DNA of 9,363 nt from an uncultured Pseudomonadota bacterium (lineage in GTDB: Bacteria > Pseudomonadota > Gammaproteobacteria > Burkholderiales > Methylophilaceae). This document shows, piece after piece, positions 1 through 6,721 of the stretch; the first letter of the stretch is position 1; the number at the start of each line of letters is the position of its first letter. The translations under genes and the position numbers were made by a program. The stretch is from contig CAIOPD010000011.1 of NCBI GenBank assembly GCA_903860085.1, positions 1 to 9,363 of the forward strand, given 5' to 3'. The notes beneath the pieces were generated by a model, which saw nothing but the letters and a program-made list of their open reading frames with translations, was not told the DNA's origin and made no database searches.

Positions 1-56
1 GGGTTACCACGTGAATCTAAAATTTCACGGGCAATAATATCTACAATAGCGCTCAT
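1..56 (-). CDS. eno: Enolase, N-terminal fragment (runs off the window)
   Basis: Only the first 18 codons are inside the window. The protein begins MSAIVDIIAREILDSRGN, which is the standard enolase N terminus (the IxxREILDSRGNP motif). Enolase interconverts 2-phosphoglycerate and phosphoenolpyruvate in the cytoplasm and is also a degradosome component in many proteobacteria. The ATG is preceded by a near-ideal Shine-Dalgarno sequence. The gene lies 34 bp downstream of kdsA on the same strand, in the pyrG-kdsA-eno order common in beta- and gammaproteobacteria. Its product PEP is also a substrate of KdsA. The catalytic residues lie outside the window, so intactness cannot be judged. Confidence 0.93.
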   Translation of the reverse strand, partial: MSAIVDIIAREILDSRGN

Positions 57-62
57 AGCTTA

Positions 63-69
63 CTCCTCC
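63..69 (-). promoter_or_regulatory. Strong ribosome binding site of eno
   Basis: Read on the minus strand, the segment gives GGAGGAG, with a full GGAGG core, 6 nt before the enolase ATG at 54-56. It is the best Shine-Dalgarno match in the window, as expected for a highly expressed glycolytic gene. It also fixes the eno start codon. Confidence 0.85.
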
Positions 70-90
70 AATTAACTAATTATTTTATTG

Positions 91-930
91 TTATAGCGTT
101 GATTCGATAAAGCCGGCTTTTTTAACCACTCGATCTAAATCTACCAGTACTTCTAACAGATCACGCATTTTATGTAATGGCCACGCATTAGGGCCATCAG
201 ATAAAGCTTGCGCAGGATCAGGATGCGTTTCCATAAAAATACCCGCAATACCGGCAGCCACAGCTGCACGGGCTAGGACTGGGACATGCTCACGTTGACC
301 GCCGCTTTTATCGCCTTGACCACCTGGCTGTTGCACTGAGTGCGTAGCGTCAAATACAACGGGGCAATTGGTTTCACGCATAATCGCTAAGGCGCGCATA
401 TCTGAAACCAAAGTGTTATAACCAAAAGAAACACCACGCTCACACACCATAATAGTATCGGCACCGCCATTAGCCTCTTTGGCTTTTTGCACCACTTGAC
501 GCATATCATGGGGGGCTAAAAACTGGCCTTTTTTAATATTGACCGGTTTTCCACAGGTTGCAACCGCATTAATAAAGTCGGTTTGTCTGCATAAAAATGC
601 AGGCGTTTGTAATACATCAACCACACTAGCCACCTCTGACACTTGCTCTGCCGTATGCACATCAGTCAGAATTGGCACACCAATTTGGCGACGGACTTCA
701 TCTAAAATTCTTAAACCTTCGCTAATTCCAAAGCCACGAAAAGTCTTATTTGAACTGCGATTGGCTTTATCGTAAGAAGATTTATAAATAAATGGTATGC
801 CTAAAGCTGCGGCAATTTCCTTAAGCTGCCCGGCGGTATCAATCGCCATTTGTTGGGATTCAATGACACAAGGACCCGCTATTAAGAACAGTGGGTGCTC
901 AAGGCCAACTTCAAAGTTACATAATTTCAT
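91..930 (-). CDS. kdsA: 3-deoxy-8-phosphooctulonate (Kdo-8-P) synthase, metal-dependent class
   Basis: KdsA condenses phosphoenolpyruvate with D-arabinose 5-phosphate to give Kdo-8-phosphate, the first committed step of Kdo synthesis for lipopolysaccharide inner core, in the cytoplasm. The 279 residues match the usual family length. The family signature KSSYDKANRSS is at about 50-60, DATHSVQQPGG at 194-204 and METHPDP at 233-239. Residue 21 is Cys in AGPCVIES, where the E. coli metal-independent enzyme has Asn. With His197, Glu234 and Asp245 this gives the complete ligand set of the metal-dependent (Aquifex-type) class. The ATG has an AGGA element 9 nt upstream. The gene lies 51 bp after pyrG and 34 bp before eno on the same strand, so it is probably cotranscribed with both. 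Confidence 0.97.
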   Translation of the reverse strand: MKLCNFEVGLEHPLFLIAGPCVIESQQMAIDTAGQLKEIAAALGIPFIYKSSYDKANRSSNKTFRGFGISEGLRILDEVRRQIGVPILTDVHTAEQVSEVASVVDVLQTPAFLCRQTDFINAVATCGKPVNIKKGQFLAPHDMRQVVQKAKEANGGADTIMVCERGVSFGYNTLVSDMRALAIMRETNCPVVFDATHSVQQPGGQGDKSGGQREHVPVLARAAVAAGIAGIFMETHPDPAQALSDGPNAWPLHKMRDLLEVLVDLDRVVKKAGFIESTL

Positions 931-981
931 GTTGCAAATTCCTTTTTTAGCCAGTAATCGCCTTAAACACTTCTGAAAAGA

Positions 982-2613
982 CTAATGCTTAGCTTGGTAC
1001 TGCAAAGCTGCATTTACAAATGCGGTAAATAATGGGTGGCCTGTTCGTGGATTTGAAGTGAACTCCGGATGGAACTGGCAAGCCACGAACCATGGGTGTA
1101 CATTTTGTGGCAGCTCTATAATTTCACATAGGTCTTCGGTCGGCGTACGTGCTGACACAACTAAGCCAGCGGCTTTAAGTTGTTCTACGTAGTGATTGTT
1201 CACCTCATAACGATGGCGGTGACGCTCATTAACCTGATTACCGTAAATGCTCGCGGCTAAGGTATTGGCAACGATTGGGCACGCTTGTGCGCCAAGGCGC
1301 ATCGTTCCACCAAGATCAGAATTTTCATTACGTGTTTCTACTTTTCCATCTGCGGCTTGCCACTCAGTAATTAATCCAACAACTTGATGCGGGCTGTCAG
1401 GATTGAATTCTGTACTGTTGGCGTCTTTCAAGTGTGCTTCATTACGCGCAAACTCAATCACCGCTAACTGCATGCCTAAGCAAATGCCAAGGTAAGGGAT
1501 TTTATTTTTTCGCGCATATGCAATCGCAGCAATCTTACCTTCAGTACCACGCTTACCAAAGCCGCCTGGGACTAAAATTGCATCCATATTATGTAGTGCC
1601 ACGGTGCCATTTACTTCAATCTCTTCTGAGTCTATGTAATGTACTTTTACTTTAGACTCAGTATGAATACCAGCATGTATCAAAGCTTCTGTAAGCGACT
1701 TGTAGGAATCTGCCAAATCAATATACTTTCCTACAAAGGCAATATTAACCAAGTGCTTAGGATTCTCTAAAGCATAGCTAATTTTCTCCCAGCTCGACAA
1801 GTCTGCAGGTTTGGCCGTAATTTCCAACTTGCGACAAACAATTTCATCTAGCATTTGCGCATGCAAGAAACCAGGGATTTTATAAATAGAATCTGCATCA
1901 ATCATGCTGATCACGGCTTCCAGAATCACATTAGTAAACAGCGCAATTTTTCTGCGCTCTTCATCTGGAATATTGCGATCGGCACGACATAGCAAAATGT
2001 CTGGTTGGATACCAATTTCTCGCAACTCTTTGACTGAGTGTTGGGTTGGCTTGGTTTTAAGCTCACCTGCGGTTGGAATCCAAGGCAATAGGGTTAAATG
2101 GATGTAACAAGCGTTATTGCGGCCCTCTTCAAAACCCATTTGACGTATTGCTTCTAGGAACGGTAATGACTCAATATCGCCCACCGTGCCACCAACTTCA
2201 ACAATAGCAACATCCGAACCTTCAGCGCCGCGTTTGACGTGCGCTTTTATTTCATCGGTAATATGTGGTATCACCTGAACGGTCTTGCCTAGATACTCGC
2301 CGCGACGTTCTTTTTTAATGACGGTCTCGTAAATCTGACCGGTTGTGAAGTTATTCCGTTTGGCCATGCGCTGGTTAATAAAGCGCTCGTAGTGACCTAA
2401 GTCAAGATCCGTTTCAGCGCCATCATCGGTCACAAACACTTCACCATGTTGAAATGGAGACATGGTACCGGGGTCAACGTTAATGTATGGATCTAGCTTC
2501 AGCATGGTCACTTTAATGCCACGAGACTCTAGAATTGCGCCAAGACTGGCGGCTGCGATACCTTTACCAAGAGAGGAAACTACACCGCCGGTTACGAATA
2601 CATATTTGGTCAT
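982..2613 (-). CDS. pyrG: CTP synthase (glutamine-hydrolysing)
   Basis: PyrG aminates UTP to CTP using ATP and glutamine, the last step of de novo pyrimidine nucleotide synthesis. The 543 residues match the family length (E. coli 545). The N-terminal synthetase domain (about 1-265) opens with MTKYVFVTGGVVSSLGKG, whose GGVVSSLGKG is the ATP-binding loop. Further synthetase motifs are LDPYINVDPGTMSP (40-53), EVGGTVGDIES (139-149) and KTKPTQHSVKELR (186-198). The C-terminal class I glutamine amidotransferase domain (about 288-540) has the nucleophile Cys378 in GICLGMQ and the His515/Glu517 pair in FHPEF. All catalytic residues are present. The gene has a sigma70-like promoter in the 94-bp gap before it, but I see no good Shine-Dalgarno sequence before its ATG. 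It is followed by kdsA, so CTP and Kdo-8-P, both precursors of CMP-Kdo, are probably made from one transcript. Confidence 0.98.
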   Translation of the reverse strand: MTKYVFVTGGVVSSLGKGIAAASLGAILESRGIKVTMLKLDPYINVDPGTMSPFQHGEVFVTDDGAETDLDLGHYERFINQRMAKRNNFTTGQIYETVIKKERRGEYLGKTVQVIPHITDEIKAHVKRGAEGSDVAIVEVGGTVGDIESLPFLEAIRQMGFEEGRNNACYIHLTLLPWIPTAGELKTKPTQHSVKELREIGIQPDILLCRADRNIPDEERRKIALFTNVILEAVISMIDADSIYKIPGFLHAQMLDEIVCRKLEITAKPADLSSWEKISYALENPKHLVNIAFVGKYIDLADSYKSLTEALIHAGIHTESKVKVHYIDSEEIEVNGTVALHNMDAILVPGGFGKRGTEGKIAAIAYARKNKIPYLGICLGMQLAVIEFARNEAHLKDANSTEFNPDSPHQVVGLITEWQAADGKVETRNENSDLGGTMRLGAQACPIVANTLAASIYGNQVNERHRHRYEVNNHYVEQLKAAGLVVSARTPTEDLCEIIELPQNVHPWFVACQFHPEFTSNPRTGHPLFTAFVNAALQYQAKH

Positions 2614-2649
2614 TGTATGGCACTTATATTTTATTGCAGACGGGTATAG

Positions 2650-2677
2650 ATTTTACCGTAAAACAGGGGTCTCTCAA
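2650..2677 (-). promoter_or_regulatory. Probable sigma70 promoter of pyrG
   Basis: On the minus strand there is TTGAGA (5 of 6 to the -35 consensus, 2672-2677), a 16-nt spacer, and TAAAAT (5 of 6 to the -10 consensus, 2650-2655). Transcription would begin near 2643, leaving a leader of about 30 nt. The expected start falls beside a run of C (ACCCG). I infer that the pyrG-kdsA-eno block can be transcribed separately from mtnA and the aldolase upstream of it. This is consensus matching by eye and there is no experimental support. Confidence 0.5.
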
Positions 2678-2707
2678 AACCTTATGCAAAATAAAAATTT
2701 CAGCGTT

Positions 2708-3385
2708 CTAGTCTAGCGTTTTTTTAGCCCATGAGCCGTAATTTTTAAATTTTTCCTGCACTTCCAGCATTTGATGTGAAGTTAAAATATGCGGCTTACC
2801 CACCTGCAATGCACGCACGTATTGTTCACACAAAGTTTCAACTTCTAGCGTGATATTTAAAGCATGTTCTAGGCTTTTACCCACCGCAATCAGACCGTGA
2901 TTTGCCAACAAACAAGCATATCTGTCTTTCATCGCCACAACGGCATAGTCTGAAAGTTGCTGGCTACCGAATAGCGCATAAGGCGCGCAACGTATGCTAT
3001 CACCACCGGCCAGTGCAATCATGTAATGAAAAGCTGGAATATCCTTTTGAAAAGTACTTAAAGTGGTAGCAAACATACTGTGTGTATGAATAACTGCCTT
3101 AAGCTGAGGACTATTTGCTAGTAGGTCAAGATGAAACCTCCACTCCGATGATGGCGTTTGCTTGCCCTGCACATTCTCAGAAAAATCCATCCACACCATA
3201 TCTGAGGCTGTCATATCCTCTACCGCGATACCAGATGGCGTGATTAAAAAGCCAGCTTTACCAACTTCATTATCACAGCGCACACTGGCGTTGCCTGATG
3301 TACCTTGATTTAATCCTAAGCGCACTAAATCTTGGCTCGTTTTTAGAAGTGCTTGTGCTGATTGCATTAGATTTGAGTGTGTCAT
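2708..3385 (-). CDS. Class II aldolase, fuculose-phosphate-aldolase type; likely 5-(methylthio)ribulose-1-phosphate aldolase (Ald2-like)
   Basis: This is a 225-residue zinc-dependent class II aldolase/adducin protein. Its motifs follow E. coli FucA closely: RLGLNQGTSGNASVR (22-36), ITPSG (48-52), SSEWRFH (79-85), HYMIALAGG (120-128), CAPYALFG (133-140), ANHGLIA (161-167) and EKFKNYG (211-217). The zinc ligands should be His100, His102 and His163, the catalytic acid/base Glu81, and the FucA-type tyrosines Tyr121 and Tyr216. It begins 3 bp after the mtnA stop codon, with an AGG element 8 nt before its ATG, so it is translationally linked to mtnA. That pairing suggests the substrate is the MtnA product, cleaved to dihydroxyacetone phosphate and methylthioacetaldehyde, or acetaldehyde if the substrate comes from 5'-deoxyadenosine. 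Alternatives are MtnB dehydratase, which is less likely because MtnB lacks the GLNQGTSGN form, or true fuculose-phosphate aldolase, which the neighbours do not support. The family is certain; the substrate is inferred. Confidence 0.85.
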   Translation of the reverse strand: MTHSNLMQSAQALLKTSQDLVRLGLNQGTSGNASVRCDNEVGKAGFLITPSGIAVEDMTASDMVWMDFSENVQGKQTPSSEWRFHLDLLANSPQLKAVIHTHSMFATTLSTFQKDIPAFHYMIALAGGDSIRCAPYALFGSQQLSDYAVVAMKDRYACLLANHGLIAVGKSLEHALNITLEVETLCEQYVRALQVGKPHILTSHQMLEVQEKFKNYGSWAKKTLD

Positions 3386-3388
3386 CGC

Positions 3389-4489
3389 TTAACCTGGCCT
3401 ATTATTGAATGGCATAGTTTTAAGTTTATCCGGTGTATAAACACCTAACTCCGTAATAATTCCAGTCACCAATCTTGCTGGTGTGACATCAAACGCCGGG
3501 TTAGCAACAAGAGTATTAGGCGGCAGTATATTTACCTCGGCTAATTCTCCATTAGCAAGCATACCGTTAATCCAAGATAGCTCACGTGGGCTACGTTGCT
3601 CAATTTCTATATCCTTAAGTCCGTCCGTCATAGTCCAATCTATTGTTGGCGAAGGCACCGCGGCATAAAAAGGGATATTCTGATCAAACGCAGCCAACGC
3701 TTTAAGGTAAGTACCAATTTTGTTGCAAACATCGCCAGTACTAGTAACGCGGTCAGCGCCGACAATCACCATATCCACATCACCTTGTTGCATTAAATGC
3801 CCGCCAGCATTATCACTAATCACAGTATGCGGAACGCCGTGTTGCGATAACTCCCAAGCAGTTAAGCTAGCACCTTGGTTGCGCGGGCGGGTTTCGCCTA
3901 CCCATACATGAACAGCAATGCCTGCATCATATGCTGCATAGATAGGCGCGAGCGCTGTGCCAAAATCCACGGTGGCTAGCCAACCGGCATTGCAGTGTGT
4001 CATTATATTTAGACTACCTTCTTTTTTCGCCGCTAAGGCCTTAATGAGCGCGAGGCCATGTCCGCCTATCGATTGATTAAGCCGTGCATCTTCATCGCAA
4101 ATCGTAGCTGCTTCACGCCACGCTGCAGACAAACGTTCTGTCACAGGCAAATCTAACAGTCGCTTTAGCATCCGCTGCGCCGCCCACTTCAAATTCACCG
4201 CCGTTGGCCGGCTGTGAATTAGTTGCTTAACCACATGATTCAAATATATGTCACTGGCATCTTGCCGCACGGCTAAGGCCACACCATAAGCTGCTGCTGC
4301 GCCTATTAAAGGCGCACCACGAACCTGCATATTATTGATGGCATCAATCATTTGCTCCAAACTTTGAATAGTCACTATTTCAAAACTATGCGGCAACTTT
4401 GTTTGATCAATAATAGAAACGTCACTTAAAGTAAGTTCAGTATTTTGATTAGGCCAAATAGTGCGATATTGCTGTTGGTTGACTAGCAT
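3389..4489 (-). CDS. mtnA: S-methyl-5-thioribose-1-phosphate isomerase
   Basis: MtnA converts the aldose 5-methylthioribose 1-phosphate to the ketose 5-methylthioribulose 1-phosphate, a step shared by the methionine salvage pathway and the DHAP shunt. It belongs to the eIF-2B alpha/beta/delta-like isomerase family. The 366 residues are close to the usual family length. Visible motifs are MQVRGAPLIGAAAAYG (54-69), THCNAG with the catalytic Cys166, ETRPRNQGASLTAWEL (199-214), VGADRV with the catalytic Asp246, NKIGTY (256-261) and NPAFDVTPA (330-338). Related isomerases act on 5-deoxyribose 1-phosphate, so dual use is possible. The gene follows a 264-bp A+T-rich gap and starts its own transcription unit with the aldolase. 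A TATATT at 4510-4515 on the minus strand could be its -10 box, but no convincing -35 accompanies it and the Shine-Dalgarno sequence is weak. No kinase (mtnK), phosphorylase (mtnP), mtnC or mtnD gene is nearby. Confidence 0.96.
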   Translation of the reverse strand: MLVNQQQYRTIWPNQNTELTLSDVSIIDQTKLPHSFEIVTIQSLEQMIDAINNMQVRGAPLIGAAAAYGVALAVRQDASDIYLNHVVKQLIHSRPTAVNLKWAAQRMLKRLLDLPVTERLSAAWREAATICDEDARLNQSIGGHGLALIKALAAKKEGSLNIMTHCNAGWLATVDFGTALAPIYAAYDAGIAVHVWVGETRPRNQGASLTAWELSQHGVPHTVISDNAGGHLMQQGDVDMVIVGADRVTSTGDVCNKIGTYLKALAAFDQNIPFYAAVPSPTIDWTMTDGLKDIEIEQRSPRELSWINGMLANGELAEVNILPPNTLVANPAFDVTPARLVTGIITELGVYTPDKLKTMPFNNRPG

Positions 4490-4599
4490 AAAAACTCACA
4501 ATTCCTAGCAATATAAAGTGCAAATAGACTAAAAAATAAATAATTCAAAAGTTGACTTTAAAAAAGTTCCATGATTTCAAAAATACTCTCCACATTATC

Positions 4600-4620
4600 T
4601 GTGGATAACTCTGTGAATAG
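4600..4620 (-). promoter_or_regulatory. DnaA-box pair (one perfect, one degenerate)
   Basis: The plus strand reads TGTGGATAA at 4600-4608, the exact complement of the consensus DnaA box TTATCCACA, so the box is oriented on the minus strand. At 4612-4620 there is TGTGAATAG, one base off TGTGNATAA, in the same orientation and 12 bp away. Together they form a 12-bp tandem repeat with 9 of 12 positions identical (4599-4610 and 4611-4622). A weaker TGTGTACAT follows at 4622-4630. DnaA binding is inferred from the motif only. Confidence 0.5.
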
Positions 4621-4710
4621 TTGTGTACATAAAATGTAACATCTCAATTTGTAAGGCTTTTTTAAAAACGCTTAAATTTTAACCTAATATTTATTTGTTT
4701 AAAATCAATA

Positions 4711-4722
4711 AGTTATATAACT
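4711..4722. repeat. 12-bp perfect palindrome
   Basis: AGTTATATAACT reads the same on both strands. It lies in the A+T-rich gap, 32 bp past the stop codon of the TatD-family gene. It could be an operator half-site pair or a chance product of A+T richness. There is no T-run beside it of the kind expected for an intrinsic terminator. Confidence 0.4.
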
Positions 4723-4753
4723 ACCGTTGATTATAAAGGTTTTTTTACAATAC

Positions 4754-5566
4754 TTAATGTAGCACTTGAGGTGATGTGCATAACTCGGCTAATTTTGGTA
4801 GTGCGTGCAAGGCGTTACATCCTGTAACAGCGTGCACTTGAGTCACATTTAACTGTCTTAAATCAGCTAAAACTTGCGCAATTTTAAGTAATTCTAAAGG
4901 ACTATTTCTAACACCAGGGCCTATCCATGCAGGGGCCATATCTGGGGCATCCGTTTCCAATACGATTGCGTCTAAAGGTAACTTAACGGCCAGGTCACGA
5001 ATTTTTAAAGCGCGGGGATATGTCATGGCCCCACCAAATCCCAACTTAAAGCCAAGCGCAATAAATTTCTCTGCTTGTTGCAAACTACCATTAAAAGCAT
5101 GGGCGATTCCGCCACGCACAGGGTGACGACGTAAATACTTTAATACATCATCTGCCGCCTGCCTAACGTGCAATAACACAGGCAAATCATAGTGGGCAGC
5201 TATTTTTAATTGCTCGGTAAAAAACATAACCTGTTTTTCAATATGCTCAGGGTTAAGTTTAGGGGTGCGTACAAAGTAATCCAGACCAATCTCGCCAATG
5301 GCAATGGGATTAAAGTTCTCGATATAGTTTTGAAGAGTTTCAATATCCTGGCTAACGGCAGCATCAACATACATAGGATGAATACCAAGCGCGTAAGCGC
5401 AATTTTGATGTCGATTACATAGCGCAATGACAGTATCGAAGTTTGCACGCTCGACAGAGGGTATTACGATGCGATCAATGCCCTGTTGCTTGGCCATTAA
5501 TGTGATGTGATCACGATCAACATCAAATTCAGCTGCATCAAGATGACAATGGGTATCAATCAGCAT
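4754..5566 (-). CDS. TatD-family metal-dependent hydrolase (YjjV-like)
   Basis: This 270-residue protein is a TIM-barrel amidohydrolase-superfamily enzyme of the TatD DNase family, whose characterised members are metal-dependent 3'-5' DNases or tRNA/D-amino-acid-related hydrolases. All metal ligands are visible: His6 and His8 in DTHCHLD, Glu92 in GEIGLDYF, His133 in LLHVR, His156 in AHAFNG and Asp206 in LETDAPDM. GIHP with His63 is also conserved. The block from the AHAFNGSLQQAEKF motif (155-168) to GGAMTYPRA (178-186) resembles E. coli YjjV more than TatD or YcfH. It starts 16 bp after ribD and is probably the last gene of the glyA-nrdR-ribD operon, followed by the A+T-rich gap. No clear Shine-Dalgarno sequence precedes the ATG, but MLIDTHCHLD is the family's normal N terminus. 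The natural substrate is unknown. Confidence 0.93.
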   Translation of the reverse strand: MLIDTHCHLDAAEFDVDRDHITLMAKQQGIDRIVIPSVERANFDTVIALCNRHQNCAYALGIHPMYVDAAVSQDIETLQNYIENFNPIAIGEIGLDYFVRTPKLNPEHIEKQVMFFTEQLKIAAHYDLPVLLHVRQAADDVLKYLRRHPVRGGIAHAFNGSLQQAEKFIALGFKLGFGGAMTYPRALKIRDLAVKLPLDAIVLETDAPDMAPAWIGPGVRNSPLELLKIAQVLADLRQLNVTQVHAVTGCNALHALPKLAELCTSPQVLH

Positions 5567-5582
5567 ATCGCGTACTTAATCG

Positions 5583-6683
5583 TTAGTTTTTTAACGGTTG
5601 GGCGCGCAGGCGAATATCCGAACCAATTTGCCTGACATCTAAAATCTTTAAATTGTTAACCTGTTGCATATCGGTTAACTCAGGAAATGCAAGCATACCT
5701 TTCGCATCCGCGCCCATCAACTTAGGCGCATAGTAAAAAATAAACTCATCTATCAAACCCTCGGCCAACAAGGTTCCATTAAGACATTGACCTGCCTCGA
5801 CTAGCACCTCATTCACTCCACGAAGTGCAAGTTCTTGAAGTAATGCCTTTAAGTCCACTTTCCCTGATGCATTTGGCACATGCAAACATTCAGCACCTAT
5901 GGCACTTAAATGGGTAACTTGGTGATTCTTGTCTTTAGCGTAGGCAATAAGTACTGGATTTTGTTGAACTGTATCAAGCATCTTACAATTGGCTGGCGTT
6001 CGCAAATAGCTATCAACAATGACCCGTAATGGTTGACGCTTAGATGCTTGAAAACGCACATTCATACTTGGGTTGTCTGCTAAGACTGTACCGATACCCG
6101 TCACAACGGCGCATGACTGGGCACGCCAGTGTTGCACATCCAACCGTGCGGCTTCTCCGGTAATCCACTGACTCTTTCCATTTTTAAGTGCAGTACGGCC
6201 ATCTAAACTGGCAGCAATTTTTGAACGTACATATGGCAGTGCTAGCGTCATGCGCTTAACAAAACCTGCGTTTAAAGTGAGTGCTTCATTCTGCATCAAG
6301 CCACTGATTACAACTATGCCATGCTTTTGCAAACGCAGTATGCCTTGCCCTGCGACTAATGGGTTAGGATCTTGCATAGCCACTATCACCCGCTTTACAC
6401 CTGCGGCAATTAAGGCATCCACACAAGGAGGCGTGCGCCCGTGATGATTGCATGGTTCCAATGTGACATAGACATCAGCACCCGCAGCTAGCGACCCAGC
6501 CTGACGCAAAGCAATGACTTCTGCATGCGCCTCACCGGCTCTAAAGTGTGCGCCCTCTCCAATGATTTTCTCGTTTTTAACAATGACACAGCCAACACGT
6601 GGATTAGGTTGCGTACTATATAAACCTTGCTCTGCGAGGCGCAGGGCAAGGGTCATATATTGATGGTCTTTACTTGAAAACAA
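5583..6683 (-). CDS. ribD: Bifunctional riboflavin biosynthesis deaminase/reductase
   Basis: RibD carries out the second and third steps of riboflavin synthesis: deamination of the GTP-derived diaminopyrimidine and NADPH-dependent reduction of its ribose. The 366 residues equal the usual length. The N-terminal deaminase domain (about 6-145) has the zinc site His53 and catalytic Glu55 in AHAEV, with Cys78 and Cys87 in LEPCNHHGRTPPC. The C-terminal reductase domain (about 150-362) has KIAASLDGRTA (155-165), QWITG (172-176), the substrate loop TGIGTVLADNP (195-205), VEAG (295-298) and APKLMG (319-324). The start appears to be TTG at 6681-6683: a stop codon closes the frame 9 nt upstream, and the next in-frame start (ATG at 6654-6656) would remove residues that align with the E. 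coli N terminus. It has no clear Shine-Dalgarno sequence. It lies 38 bp after the BamE-like gene and 16 bp before the TatD-family gene. Confidence 0.96.
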   Translation of the reverse strand: MFSSKDHQYMTLALRLAEQGLYSTQPNPRVGCVIVKNEKIIGEGAHFRAGEAHAEVIALRQAGSLAAGADVYVTLEPCNHHGRTPPCVDALIAAGVKRVIVAMQDPNPLVAGQGILRLQKHGIVVISGLMQNEALTLNAGFVKRMTLALPYVRSKIAASLDGRTALKNGKSQWITGEAARLDVQHWRAQSCAVVTGIGTVLADNPSMNVRFQASKRQPLRVIVDSYLRTPANCKMLDTVQQNPVLIAYAKDKNHQVTHLSAIGAECLHVPNASGKVDLKALLQELALRGVNEVLVEAGQCLNGTLLAEGLIDEFIFYYAPKLMGADAKGMLAFPELTDMQQVNNLKILDVRQIGSDIRLRAQPLKN

Positions 6684-6721
6684 GATGCGTTATCGAGATG
6701 AGATAAGCGGCGATTAAACTA

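Larger units (their letters stand above)
4490..4753. other. A+T-rich intergenic region between tatD-like gene and mtnA
   Basis: This is the longest gene-free stretch in the window. By my count only 58 of the 240 bases from 4501 to 4740 are G or C (about 24%), against mid-40s percent in the flanking genes. Both neighbours are transcribed leftward, so the stretch must contain the start of the mtnA unit and the end of the glyA-to-tatD unit. It holds a perfect DnaA box with a degenerate second copy (4600-4620), an inverted repeat TACAT-AAA-ATGTA (4626-4638) and a 12-bp palindrome AGTTATATAACT (4711-4722). I find no open reading frame worth calling and no hairpin plus T-run terminator. Confidence 0.8.

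Noticed and set aside
2701..2720. Direct repeat AGCGTT (2702-2707 and 2715-2720) at the aldolase stop codon, considered as a terminator or att-like site
   Set aside because: It is too short, forms no hairpin, and nothing nearby suggests integration.
2708..3385. Naming the aldolase MtnB (methylthioribulose-1-phosphate dehydratase) because it adjoins mtnA
   Set aside because: The motifs are those of fuculose-phosphate aldolase along the whole length, including the C-terminal Tyr region. The MtnB name would rest on position alone.
4490..4753. Calling the A+T-rich gap the chromosomal replication origin
   Set aside because: There is only one perfect DnaA box plus degenerate copies, and no dnaA, dnaN or other usual origin neighbour in the window. 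I kept it as a hypothesis only.
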